From NCBI RefSeq assembly GCF_008180195.1, contig NZ_VTAV01000011.1:1-64000 (forward strand): a stretch of DNA of 64,000 nucleotides, read 5' to 3'. Positions 43,147-50,862 of this stretch are shown piece by piece. The notes under the pieces were generated by a model. It made no database searches. It was given only the letters and a program-made list of their open reading frames with translations, and had not been told where the DNA came from. The stretch's first letter is position 1; every line of letters starts with the position of its first letter. The stretch is from Sphingobacterium phlebotomi (lineage in GTDB: Bacteria; Bacteroidota; Bacteroidia; Sphingobacteriales; Sphingobacteriaceae). A program made the translations under genes and the position numbers.

Positions 43147-43154
43147 TATTTTTG
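43147..43154 (+). promoter_or_regulatory. -7 box upstream of the small gene at 43179
   Basis: TATTTTTG at 43147-43154 matches TAnnTTTG exactly, 24 bases before the ATG. There is no TTTG at the -33 position. A TGACA/TGTCA dyad (43121-43136) ends 10 bases upstream and may be an operator. Confidence 0.4.
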
Positions 43155-43178
43155 TTTTGAACAAACAATAGAAAAGTT

Positions 43179-43415
43179 ATGAAAGACGAAAGAAAAGAGT
43201 TCGACGAACAGCAAAGTTATTTGCCAAAAAGCAGCCAAGAGATGATAAATCTGCGGGAAGAACGGAACACGACAAACGAAACTATTGCCAATGAGCCGAT
43301 GCATGACGATGAACATTATTCGGCATTAGAAGGGGGCACGCTGGCGGAGAGCGATATCGCGAAACAGGCGCATAGGCGTGCGGCAAACTATGTCAGGAGC
43401 TTACTGCTGTTTTAG
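43179..43415 (+). CDS. small acidic/hydrophilic protein of unknown function
   Basis: The 78-residue ORF starts with ATG at 43179, with a good -7 box upstream, and encodes a hydrophilic protein without a signal peptide or helix in the membrane. It has a Glu/Asn/Thr-rich middle (REERNTTNETIANEPMHDDEH) and a short basic end (AHRRAANYVRSLLLF). I do not recognise a family. Similar short hydrophilic proteins in this group are often stress-induced, but that is only a guess. The promoter-like element and codon use support it as a real gene. The upstream 338 bases hold the PepSY remnant and the SDR promoter. Confidence 0.5.
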   Translation: MKDERKEFDEQQSYLPKSSQEMINLREERNTTNETIANEPMHDDEHYSALEGGTLAESDIAKQAHRRAANYVRSLLLF

Positions 43416-43537
43416 CGCCTCTGTGCATCTTCCTGAATTTACTAATTCTTCCCCGACCCATCGTCTGTCATACAAACGATTAGCAAAATGTGGTATATTC
43501 TAAATATTATTATTACATTTGATCGAACAATTACGTC

Positions 43538-44104
43538 TTGAGCCCTATCCAATATATAGCTGAGAAGGACTTGATTTCTTTATTAGAGAAGCGGGATCGA
43601 CGCGCATTTAATTACCTCTATGATAATTATTCCGACGCGCTATATGGCGTCGTCTTACGGATTGTGTCGTATAGACAGTATGCCGATGAGGTTATTCAGA
43701 ATGTATTTGTTAATATTTGGGACAAGATGCCTCAATTCGATCCCCAAAAGGGAAGGTTGTACACTTGGATGATCAACATTGCTCGGCACGCTGCCATTGA
43801 CTACATCAAGTCTAAAACTGTCCAAAATGAGCAAAAAAACCAGTCGCTTCCAGAAATCGTAAATAATACAGAGAATCATCAGTTCTTCGTGAAGGAACAT
43901 GAAAAAAAATCAGACTATATTGGAATAGAAGACGTTATAAGGGGCCTAAAACCAGAGTGGAGATTATTGATTCAGATGGCCTATTACGAAGGTTATACGC
44001 AACAGGAAATAGCCGATCGGCTGGCCCTGCCGTTAGGAACCGTCAAGACTAGAATCCGAGCAGCATTGCTGGAATTGAAGGTTATATTAAATGAATACCG
44101 ATAG
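43538..44104 (+). CDS. SigK-like ECF sigma factor
   Basis: The 188-residue ECF factor has region 2 (about residues 25-90: FNYLYDNYSDALYG, then EVIQNVFVNIWDKMPQFDPQKGRLYTWMINIARHAAIDYIK) and region 4 (about 130-185: LKPEWRLLIQMAYYEGYTQQEIADRLALPLGTVKTRIR). The 'KGRLYTWMINIARNAAID' type segment is typical of SigK/RpoE-like factors regulated by RskA-type anti-sigma factors. The start is TTG at 43538, since an in-frame stop lies at 43520-43522 and no ATG fits. A -7 box TACATTTG (43514-43521) is directly upstream. Confidence 0.9.
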   Translation: MSPIQYIAEKDLISLLEKRDRRAFNYLYDNYSDALYGVVLRIVSYRQYADEVIQNVFVNIWDKMPQFDPQKGRLYTWMINIARHAAIDYIKSKTVQNEQKNQSLPEIVNNTENHQFFVKEHEKKSDYIGIEDVIRGLKPEWRLLIQMAYYEGYTQQEIADRLALPLGTVKTRIRAALLELKVILNEYR

Positions 44105-44106
44105 CC

Positions 44107-44928
44107 GTGGATATTAAAGAATACATATCGTCAGGGATTATTGAAGCATACGTGCTGGGACTCGCAACGGAGCAGGAAGCTAGTCTATTGGCATGTGTGC
44201 GTAAAAGTTACCCAGAGGTAGAGCAGGCTATAGTGGAAGCGGAGATTGCCTTGGAGGCCATGGCTACGGCCCAAGCAGTCCGACCTGCAGAGCATTTAAA
44301 GGATGATATCTGGAATAGAATCAGTACGGGTAGCAATGTATTGCCAGCCCAACAAGCCGAGGTAACATTGGAGCAGGAACCTGAATCAGCCACGTTCCGA
44401 AATAAATCAAGGTCTAAGCTGACACCTCGAAGCAGAAGCCTTTTGGCAGTGGCGGGTTTGCTATTGGCAATAAGTGTCGCAATAAACATTTATATGTATC
44501 GCGATAATAGAGTCGTACAGCAAGATTTATTAGCCGCAAATGTACAAAAGGAGCAAGCAGAAAAATTGCTGTCCTCATCCAATGCGCAGTGGGAGATCAT
44601 TAATAGACCAGCCGTTAGGTCGATATTACTAGAAGGCACTCCGGGCCATTCCGATCTAAGGGCTAGGGTATATTGGGATACGGAAGAGAAATCTGTATAT
44701 CTTATTGCCGATCAATTACCACCAGCGCCAGAAGGTAAGCAATATCAGCTTTGGGCCATCGTGGACGGAAATCCCGTCGATGCCGGTTTGGTGCCCTTGT
44801 CGGAAACGCAAACGATGTATACGATGCGTACTATACCTTCTGCAGAAGCATTTGCTATCACGATAGAGAAAATTGGTGGGAGCGCAGTACCAACCCTGAC
44901 GGAACTACGTGTAATCGGCAATATTTAA
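44107..44928 (+). CDS. RskA-type anti-sigma-K factor
   Basis: The 273-residue protein has a cytoplasmic anti-sigma zone (about residues 5-70, IIEAYVLGLATEQEASLLACVRKSYPEVEQAI), one membrane helix (about 117-133) and a periplasmic RskA domain (about 170-273). The latter includes ARVYWDTEEKSVYLIADQLPPAPEGKQYQLWAIVDGNPVDAG and ends with AFAITIEKIGGSAVPT. It starts with GTG two bases after the sigma gene stop, so it is co-translated. It holds the SigK-like factor inactive until proteolysis. The signal is unknown; the convergent ferritin-like genes are possible regulon members. Confidence 0.9.
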   Translation: MDIKEYISSGIIEAYVLGLATEQEASLLACVRKSYPEVEQAIVEAEIALEAMATAQAVRPAEHLKDDIWNRISTGSNVLPAQQAEVTLEQEPESATFRNKSRSKLTPRSRSLLAVAGLLLAISVAINIYMYRDNRVVQQDLLAANVQKEQAEKLLSSSNAQWEIINRPAVRSILLEGTPGHSDLRARVYWDTEEKSVYLIADQLPPAPEGKQYQLWAIVDGNPVDAGLVPLSETQTMYTMRTIPSAEAFAITIEKIGGSAVPTLTELRVIGNI

Positions 44929-44950
44929 TAGACTGTCTATTCCACTTTTA

Positions 44951-44979
44951 TAAAAAAGCCCGTTTCTTTCGAAACAGGC
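44951..44979 (-). terminator. rho-independent terminator for the ferritin-like genes
   Basis: On the minus strand GCCTGTTTCGAAAGAAACGGGC (44978-44957) folds as a hairpin with one mismatch. It is followed by a T6 run (44956-44951), about 34-60 bases beyond the stop of the gene at 45012. Confidence 0.75.
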
Positions 44980-45011
44980 CTAACTATGGACAACACACTA
45001 TCGTCCCAACA

Positions 45012-45848
45012 TCAATCTTGTACTATGAATAATCCGGCAATGTCTAAGACACTATCGGCTGTAAGTGGTTCATCGAATGATTGCGTCGCTGCATTAACAG
45101 AAATCTTACCAGAAACCCCTGATAGCATAGTAATATCGACGCCAGCTTGGACTTTATTGTCTTCACCCGCATATATCGGGTCGACAACCGATCCAATTCC
45201 GCTATCGTTAGCCCCTGTAATCCAAGGTTTTTGATTCTCGGCAGCGCCACCACGCGCGCGTCGCATCTGTCTGATATGTGATGCGTGCCGTGCTTCTGCG
45301 GAATGGATTTGTAAAGCCGCAGTGAGTACGACCTGGTTGCCTTTAAGGATACCTGCTTGGCCTTTATATGCCCGTACACCAGTATCTTCAAAAGCTTGCG
45401 CCAACGCTAAAAAAGTATCATAATCGCTAAACACAGAACTAAATGTGCCACCAGCGGTGAAATCAAATGTTGGCTTAGTTACAGCTGCATTACCAAGGAC
45501 CTCCTTTAGAAAGCCGACGTGCGCTACTTCGTGATCCCGAATTGTTTTAATAGCTTGTAAAGGCCTTCCAGAGGGAATGAGTCCTGACTTTTCTGCAGCC
45601 AATGTGTAAAATTCTGCTTCAAGGTATTCCAATGTCAATGCGTAATTAAGGACACCGGTCACATCCGTTGGAGCGGTCTGTCCATATGCCCTTTTTATTA
45701 AGTCGCTCAATACAAATGGTATTGCCGCAATACTAACTTTTTTACCAAAGGACATCATATTACGTATGGCTTCGCGGCGTGGACTGATGCGCTCGTTGAA
45801 TTCTGGTTCAACAGTCGCTATTGTATCAAATATTTGAAAAAGATTCAT
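45012..45848 (-). CDS. ferritin-like domain protein (Ferritin_2/desiccation-related type)
   Basis: The 278-residue protein has a ferritin-like four-helix domain with the expected metal ligands in order: LEYLEAEFYTLA (Glu), IRDHEVAHVGFLKE (Glu, His), FEDTGVRAYKGQAG (Glu) and HSAEARHASHIRQMR (Glu, His). The N-terminal region (AIRNMMSFGKKVSIAAIPFVLSDLIKRAYGQ) resembles a degenerate Tat/secretion segment without a twin Arg. It follows the next ferritin-like gene by 22 bases and is in the same unit. Proteins of this family are found in bacteria tolerant of drying and may bind iron or act in oxidative stress. Confidence 0.85.
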   Translation of the reverse strand: MNLFQIFDTIATVEPEFNERISPRREAIRNMMSFGKKVSIAAIPFVLSDLIKRAYGQTAPTDVTGVLNYALTLEYLEAEFYTLAAEKSGLIPSGRPLQAIKTIRDHEVAHVGFLKEVLGNAAVTKPTFDFTAGGTFSSVFSDYDTFLALAQAFEDTGVRAYKGQAGILKGNQVVLTAALQIHSAEARHASHIRQMRRARGGAAENQKPWITGANDSGIGSVVDPIYAGEDNKVQAGVDITMLSGVSGKISVNAATQSFDEPLTADSVLDIAGLFIVQD

Positions 45849-45870
45849 GATCGTTACGTTTAATAGTGAA

Positions 45871-46563
45871 TTAATAAGTTGGTAAATCGCTTACATCAAC
45901 TTTTGATTTTATAAAAGGAGCTGCAGCCTGTAATACCTTGGTCGGGCTGTTAGCCACATCTAAACCATTGCTATCTATAACTTCGCTGTCAGCAAAGCTA
46001 CCGTTGTCAATTAGATCACGAACCAGTGCTGCATGGCGAGCTTCTACCGACACTATTTTTCCAGCCAAAAGAAGATAATCTCCATTGGCAATTAACCATC
46101 CCGCACCATTGTATGCTGATACGCCCAAATCTTCAAATACTTTTGCCGTCGCTAGAACATTCTCTCTACTCGAAAAATTTACTTTAGAAAAATCAAATTC
46201 CAACGAATCTATAGCTTTGTCTCCCAATGCTTTTTTGAAAAACTCCCGATGTGCTATTTCGTGATCGCGGATATCCGTGAAAAGCGTTTTCTCCCATTCT
46301 GATATGTTCGAGTAAGGGTTTTTGATCATTTCGATATAAAAAGCTGCTTCCAATTGTTCAAGCGCGTAAGCGTAGTTTAATATTGCTATATCTCCACTAC
46401 CGAAATAAAAGCCTTTGCCGCCCATATCATCTGGTGGCGAATCATCTTTATTACATCCTGTAACGCTGAGAAGTGCTATACCCGTGGCTCCGGCTCCTAC
46501 TAGCTTTAGAAAATTCCTTCGCTGAAGGATTTTGTCTGGCCGCTCATTGTCTTGAACTGCCAA
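45871..46563 (-). CDS. Tat-exported ferritin-like domain lipoprotein
   Basis: The 230-residue protein carries a Tat-type signal (QRRNFLKLVGAGATGIALLSVTGC, residues about 14-37) with a lipobox Cys at the end. A ferritin-like domain follows with LEQLEAAFYIEM, IRDHEIAHREFFKK, FEDLGVSAYNGAGW and VSVEARHAALVRDL, carrying the Glu/His ligand positions of a di-iron site. It is first in the unit with the ferritin-like gene at 45012. Export by Tat suggests it folds with its metal in the cytoplasm. The pair lies convergent to the SigK/RskA genes. Confidence 0.85.
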   Translation of the reverse strand: MAVQDNERPDKILQRRNFLKLVGAGATGIALLSVTGCNKDDSPPDDMGGKGFYFGSGDIAILNYAYALEQLEAAFYIEMIKNPYSNISEWEKTLFTDIRDHEIAHREFFKKALGDKAIDSLEFDFSKVNFSSRENVLATAKVFEDLGVSAYNGAGWLIANGDYLLLAGKIVSVEARHAALVRDLIDNGSFADSEVIDSNGLDVANSPTKVLQAAAPFIKSKVDVSDLPTY

Positions 46564-46590
46564 GTCTTTTGAGGTTGTGTGTGTGTTTCA

Positions 46591-46646
46591 TAACCGTTTT
46601 TTATTTATATTGATATCTTTATGATAGCATTTACGACGAACGGTTA
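46591..46646. other. wide inverted repeat upstream of the ferritin-like unit
   Basis: TAACCGTT (46591-46598) and AACGGTTA (46639-46646) are inverted with a 40-base spacer. They lie 28-83 bases upstream of the minus-strand gene starting at 46563, so could be paired operator half-sites. Nothing more can be supported. Confidence 0.3.
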
Positions 46647-46715
46647 CGTTTGGATTTATAAAAATGTACTTTTTTTGGTTTGTGTTAACTTATACATGCT
46701 TCATACGGTATTCGA

Positions 46716-47693
46716 TTAAACTTCAGTTGCCACCTTCGCAAACTTATTTCTGTACTCAATAGGGGTCAGTCCCGTAATCTTCTTAAAGATATCCCGAAAC
46801 GCTTTCGTATCAGTATAGCCTACATCAAACATGATTTCGGTGACGTTCTTTCGGGATGCTTCAAAGAAATTTTTGGCAGCTTCTATCCGTACCCGCTGGA
46901 TATACTCGATCGGGGTATTATTGGTGGCTTCTTTAAATCGTCTTTCAAAAGTCCGACGGCCTATATGAACTAAATTGGCTAACATCTCGATGGATATTTT
47001 ATCCTGATAGTGCGTTTCAATATAGTCCTGCACTTTTTGAATAGCATCGTCACCATGATTCCGCTGGCCTTTGAATATCGCAAATTGGGATTGATTATCC
47101 CTGCCAATATCCAGTGCGAAATATTTTGAAATCATAATGGCAGTTTCTCTATCGGAAAATTTTTCAACCAGATACAGGATAAGATTCCATAAGCTACTTG
47201 CTCCTCCACTGCTATAAATATTGTCGTGCTCGGTGATAATCGCGCCGTCTTCGACTTCCACATCAGGATATCTTTCTTTAAATTCGTTCACATGTGCCCA
47301 GTGTGTAGAACATTTCTTGCCGCTAAGTAAGCCTGTTTCAGCTAAAAGAAAGGCACCGATACATAAGCTGGCCAGGCTTGAACCTTTTTCATATAGCTTT
47401 TTAAAGTAAGGGATTGCCTCCGCATTGGCTTGGATTCCTTTGACTGTATCGCCAAAGGTTGGGGGAATAATCAATAAGTCCGTCTCGACTACATCTTTGA
47501 GTAGTCTATTGGTTTTGATCATGTATTCTCCATTGTTGGCTGGTACATAATCCCGCAAGCCGACGTACTCTACTGTAAAGACGGGCTTCTTGCCGAATAC
47601 GGTTAAAAACTCGTTGGCCGTTTGAAGGCTTCTGAATGGCGGTGTCACGGCTTCTATAACACCATATTCAGGAACAAAGACAGAAATCTGCAT
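46716..47693 (-). CDS. GlxA-family transcription regulator (DJ-1/PfpI plus AraC HTH)
   Basis: The 325-residue protein has an N-terminal DJ-1/PfpI-like domain (about residues 1-190; ASLCIGAFLLAETGLLSGKKCSTHW has the Cys nucleophile-elbow position). The C-terminal AraC-type HTH (about 220-322) comprises IEMLANLVHIGRRTFERRFKEAT and VTEIMFDVGYTDTKAFRDIFKKITG, then TPIEYRNKF. GlxA-type regulators bind a ligand or act on amine/quaternary compounds; the ligand here is unknown. It is divergent from a DoxX/SRPBCC/VOC gene set, so those are its likely targets. Confidence 0.9.
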   Translation of the reverse strand: MQISVFVPEYGVIEAVTPPFRSLQTANEFLTVFGKKPVFTVEYVGLRDYVPANNGEYMIKTNRLLKDVVETDLLIIPPTFGDTVKGIQANAEAIPYFKKLYEKGSSLASLCIGAFLLAETGLLSGKKCSTHWAHVNEFKERYPDVEVEDGAIITEHDNIYSSGGASSLWNLILYLVEKFSDRETAIMISKYFALDIGRDNQSQFAIFKGQRNHGDDAIQKVQDYIETHYQDKISIEMLANLVHIGRRTFERRFKEATNNTPIEYIQRVRIEAAKNFFEASRKNVTEIMFDVGYTDTKAFRDIFKKITGLTPIEYRNKFAKVATEV

Positions 47694-47753
47694 AGCGACG
47701 GAATTATTTAGGATGACAAGTTAGCAAATAGTTTTGTCATAATTTACCCCTAA

Positions 47754-47802
47754 GGCTGTCGTTTTCACAACAGCCTAGATGTTTTACTTGCATGTAACTT
47801 TG
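47754..47802 (+). promoter_or_regulatory. hairpin and -7 box upstream of the DoxX gene
   Basis: GGCTGT (47754-47759) and ACAGCC (47770-47775) form an inverted repeat. A perfect -7 box TAACTTTG lies at 47795-47802. The -33 position (about 47772-47775) falls on the right arm and lacks TTTG, so an operator for the divergent GlxA regulator is possible. Confidence 0.4.
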
Positions 47803-47870
47803 TATTGTAAGTTATAATAATATAATGAAATTTTAAAAAACACAATAATAAACTATTAATTTTTACAAAA

Positions 47871-48245
47871 ATGAAAAGGAATAAAATAATCTTTTGGGTG
47901 GCTACGACCATCATCATCCTTTGGGAAGGCATTATGCCACTTAGTACCTTGATATTTTCGCCTCAGTATGCGACGATGGGTACCGAACCTTTAGGCTATC
48001 CCGATTACTTTGCATACACTTTGATTATCTGTAAAGCACTTGGTGTTTTGGCGATTTCCTATCCTGGAGTGCCTGCTAAATTAAAAGAATGGGCCTATGC
48101 TGGTCTTACCTTTAGCTTGATCTATGCGTTCATTAGTCATGCCTTTGTAGACCAAAATATAGGTTATATGCTATTGCCATTGATCGCGTTGGGAATACTT
48201 GTTATTTCTTATATATATAACCCTAAAATAAAGAACAACGGCTAA
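47871..48245 (+). CDS. DoxX-like membrane protein
   Basis: The 124-residue protein has four membrane helices (about residues 6-25, 42-62, 70-88 and 96-115), matching the DoxX_2 family in length and layout (YPDYFAYTLIICKALGVLAI and LKEWAYAGLTFSLIYAFISH are typical). The role of this small family is not settled; members are often beside SRPBCC or other small enzymes. It is first of a three-gene plus-strand set with the SRPBCC and VOC genes, divergent from the GlxA-type regulator. Confidence 0.8.
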   Translation: MKRNKIIFWVATTIIILWEGIMPLSTLIFSPQYATMGTEPLGYPDYFAYTLIICKALGVLAISYPGVPAKLKEWAYAGLTFSLIYAFISHAFVDQNIGYMLLPLIALGILVISYIYNPKIKNNG

Positions 48246-48295
48246 GATAGATTAGCAGATTAATAACATCAATCATCATTTAAAATTTTAATATC

Positions 48296-48745
48296 ATGAA
48301 AAATTCAGTTTCATTACACCGGGTAATTCAGGCAAGCCCAGAAAAGGTATTTCGGGCATTTTCAGATCCAATAGCACATGCAACTTGGTTGCCACCTTAC
48401 GGTTTCTTATGTACCGTACAAGAATTGGACTTTCAGGTAGGAGGGAAGTACCATATGACATTTATTAATTTCAGTACAGGCAACGGCCACTCTTTTGGGG
48501 GAACGTATGTGGAAATAACGCCCAATGAGTTTATAAAATTCACCGATAAGTTTGACGATCCTGCAATGCCGGGAGAAATGACAACCACCGTATGGTTGAA
48601 TAAGGTTTCGTGTGGGACAGAATTGAAAGTGGTACAGGAGGGAATTCCGGAAATGATTCCTACAGAAATGTGTTACTTAGGTTGGCAGGAATCGCTTGAT
48701 AAATTAATAAAACTGGTAGAACCGGAAATACCTGATGGGCAATAA
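48296..48745 (+). CDS. SRPBCC/AHSA1-family protein
   Basis: The 149-residue protein has the START/AHSA1 fold pattern: LHRVIQASPEKVFRAFSDPIAHATWLPP (residues 5-32), GGKYHMTFINFSTGNGHSFGGTYVEITPNEFIKFTDKF and the C-terminal YLGWQESLDKLIKLVEP. Such proteins bind small hydrophobic ligands; specific function unknown. It lies 50 bases after the DoxX gene and 3 bases before the VOC-like gene, so the three are one transcript. The set is divergent from the GlxA regulator. Confidence 0.9.
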   Translation: MKNSVSLHRVIQASPEKVFRAFSDPIAHATWLPPYGFLCTVQELDFQVGGKYHMTFINFSTGNGHSFGGTYVEITPNEFIKFTDKFDDPAMPGEMTTTVWLNKVSCGTELKVVQEGIPEMIPTEMCYLGWQESLDKLIKLVEPEIPDGQ

Positions 48746-48748
48746 GCT

Positions 48749-49150
48749 ATGATCGTCCCGAATGCTCGTAAATACGTGAGTGCTGTCTTTATTACTTTTT
48801 CCGGTAATTGCAGAGAAGCACTCACATATTACCAAACTTGCTTTGGCGGTTCACTTCAGTTCGAAACTTTTGAAAAAGAAGGGTTATCCGTCACAGAAAA
48901 ACCTATCGTTATCGGCTCGCTTTTTTCCGATAGGATCATTGTACACGGCTCAGATCTTGTACACAATGAAGGAAGAATACTGGGCAATTATATGGCTGTT
49001 TTTCTGCATTGTAAGACTGTGGAGGAAAGGCAGGCAGTGATTGAAAAACTTAGACGCGGTAAAGAGCATCCTACCATTATTGATGATGATAGCCAAAAAT
49101 TGGTTGAAATAATCGATATCTTTGAGGTAAGATGGATTTTGGCCGTGTAA
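48749..49150 (+). CDS. VOC/PhnB-like glyoxalase-superfamily protein
   Basis: The 133-residue protein fits the VOC/PhnB family: VSAVFITFSGNCREALTYYQTCFGGSLQFETFEKE (about residues 10-44) followed by IVHGSDLVHNEGRILGNYMAVFLHCKT. PhnB-type members usually bind small compounds rather than act as glyoxalases. A conserved metal-binding triad is not evident, and the C-terminal strand is shorter than usual (DIFEVRWILAV). It overlaps nothing and ends the three-gene set. Activity is unknown. Confidence 0.75.
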   Translation: MIVPNARKYVSAVFITFSGNCREALTYYQTCFGGSLQFETFEKEGLSVTEKPIVIGSLFSDRIIVHGSDLVHNEGRILGNYMAVFLHCKTVEERQAVIEKLRRGKEHPTIIDDDSQKLVEIIDIFEVRWILAV

Positions 49151-49186
49151 TACGAGCAATGCCTCTTACCTTGATTATGCTAAAGC

Positions 49187-49858
49187 TTATTCCTGTTTCA
49201 GTTTTCCTTTAAAAACCTTTCTGAATTTTTCCAGCTTGGGTTTAATGACCATTTGGCAATAAGCCTCGTTCATATTATTGACATAGTAATCCTGATGGTA
49301 ATCCTCTGCTTTGTAAAATTTACCGTAGGGATTCACCTCTGTCACGATGCTATTATCGTATGCCCCTTCGTCATTTAATTGTTTGATGTAATAGTCGGCC
49401 AGTTTTTTTTGGTCGGCGTTATGGTAAAAAATGGCTGACCGGTATTGTGTGCCAACGTCTGCGCCTTGACGGTTCAACTGTGTAGGATCATGTGCAACAA
49501 AAAAGGCCGCCAACAGTTCGTCGTAAGAGATTTCGGCGGGATTGTAAATGATATTGCAGGCTTCAGCATGTCCCGTTCTGCCGGTAGTCACTTGTCTATA
49601 TGTTGGATTGCGGACATGACCGCCCGTATAACCAGATACCACGGCGACTACGCCATCTAATTGTTTAAATTGCTCTTCTACACACCAGAAACAACCGGCA
49701 GCAAACGTAGCCGTATCGGTTGCTTGGTTAATGGCCTTATGCCCATCCACAACGTTTGAACCCTTGTCGGATTTTGTCTGTGCACAGGAGATCGAGAGGA
49801 TGAATAGTAGAAAGAAAGTCAATCTACTGCTATAGGGTATAATATGCTTAAGTTTCAT
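49187..49858 (-). CDS. msrA: peptide methionine sulfoxide reductase MsrA, lipoprotein form
   Basis: The 223-residue protein has the MsrA active site GCFWCVEEQF (catalytic Cys56), GYTGGHVRNPTYRQVTTGRTGHAEA and VGTQYRSAIFY, all standard. The N-terminus is a lipoprotein signal peptide (LSISC, Cys about residue 25), so the enzyme repairs oxidised methionine in the periplasm or outer envelope. It reduces methionine-S-sulfoxide in proteins. It is monocistronic on the minus strand. The upstream region has TAACTTTA (minus strand, about 49890), one base off the -7 consensus. Confidence 0.95.
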   Translation of the reverse strand: MKLKHIIPYSSRLTFFLLFILSISCAQTKSDKGSNVVDGHKAINQATDTATFAAGCFWCVEEQFKQLDGVVAVVSGYTGGHVRNPTYRQVTTGRTGHAEACNIIYNPAEISYDELLAAFFVAHDPTQLNRQGADVGTQYRSAIFYHNADQKKLADYYIKQLNDEGAYDNSIVTEVNPYGKFYKAEDYHQDYYVNNMNEAYCQMVIKPKLEKFRKVFKGKLKQE

Positions 49859-49972
49859 GACAGTATCTTATTATTTCTTTTAAAGTTACGGAATTAAGTT
49901 CAATACCACCTTGTCTTATTAATAACACGGGTAGGAAATCATCCTGTTATTGTAAATTTTTCTACTAATTAT

Positions 49973-50015
49973 TTTGCATCTTTAAAAGATATTCATATAC
50001 TTGTATTATACAAGT
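49973..50015 (+). promoter_or_regulatory. PadR promoter with overlapping operator dyad
   Basis: TTTG at 49973-49976, a 19-base spacer and TATACTTG at 49996-50003 (one mismatch) form a Bacteroidota promoter. A perfect dyad ACTTGTA (49999-50005), TTA, TACAAGT (50009-50015) overlaps the -7 box and start site. This is the expected place for PadR to repress its own operon. Confidence 0.55.
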
Positions 50016-50025
50016 TGAATAATTC

Positions 50026-50397
50026 ATGATGATTAAAAGCGTTGATACCGATTTAGATGAATTGCTAAAAGCATGGGAGGATACCTACAAAAAGGGTCAG
50101 CTGACCTTATGGATATTTCTTGCTTTGAAAGAAGAACCGAAATATGTGGACGAGATTAAAACGTTCGTCGTTGAAAAATCACAGGGAAGTATGAGCTGTG
50201 AAGAGCAGAGCCTCTATAGGGTACTTCGGAAATTTGAACACGTGGAAATCGTGGGACATGAATTGCGTAAAGGAAATAAGGGGCCGGACCGAAAGTACTA
50301 TTTTCTAACAGAACTCGGTATCGAGCTGTTTAGCCGATTCGTCCGACGAAATATAAATTTATTTTTTCACGAAGATATTAAAACAATTTTAGCATGA
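50026..50397 (+). CDS. PadR-family transcription regulator
   Basis: The 123-residue protein has the PadR winged helix: KGQLTLWIFLALKEEPKYVDEIKTFVVEKS (about residues 23-52), EEQSLYRVLRKFEHVEIVGHELRKGNKGPDRKYYFLTELG (about 59-98) and a short C-terminal helix. PadR proteins are repressors that bind palindromes in their own promoter and often respond to aromatic acids, drugs or envelope stress. Its stop overlaps the next start by four bases (ATGA), so a membrane protein is co-translated. An operator-like dyad lies directly upstream. Confidence 0.9.
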   Translation: MMIKSVDTDLDELLKAWEDTYKKGQLTLWIFLALKEEPKYVDEIKTFVVEKSQGSMSCEEQSLYRVLRKFEHVEIVGHELRKGNKGPDRKYYFLTELGIELFSRFVRRNINLFFHEDIKTILA

Positions 50398-50813
50398 AAA
50401 CATTAACCCCACCCCTAATCAAATTTGGCATTGTTGCTATTTTGTGTACCATGGGCTTTAGAGTGGCTTTAAGTAGTCTTTTGACCAATGCACAATTTAA
50501 TTTTATTATCCCGATAGCCGTCTTGTTTGCGCTTGTGATGTTTCTTGCTGGCAGATTCTTCGGTAAGAAAGACAACGAATATCTACCCATTTATGACGTA
50601 GGGTTTCGTTTCCACCTGATCACGTTCTTACAATATCAGCTAATATCCTATGCTTGGTTCTGGTTTGGATTTCCGAGCACGCACGAAAAGATCGGAACAT
50701 TGAACATTACCCTTTTTATCTGGGGAATCTGTTTATTGGTTCATGCGTACTATTATCTACAAACTAAAAAACATACCATAAAGCGTATCAGTAAAGACGA
50801 GCTATTCGATTAG
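50394..50813 (+). CDS. membrane protein co-translated with PadR
   Basis: The 139-residue protein has four helices (about residues 7-28, 33-52, 70-88 and 97-117) and a basic C-terminal tail. No conserved charged residues or known motif could be recognised. Four-helix membrane proteins are often encoded beside PadR regulators and may be effector or sensor partners. It overlaps the PadR gene by four bases. Function unknown. Confidence 0.65.
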   Translation: MKTLTPPLIKFGIVAILCTMGFRVALSSLLTNAQFNFIIPIAVLFALVMFLAGRFFGKKDNEYLPIYDVGFRFHLITFLQYQLISYAWFWFGFPSTHEKIGTLNITLFIWGICLLVHAYYYLQTKKHTIKRISKDELFD

Positions 50814-50862
50814 CGCGGAGTAAACGGTATCAGTTTTTTTAATGTTTAAATTTTTGTGTGAT

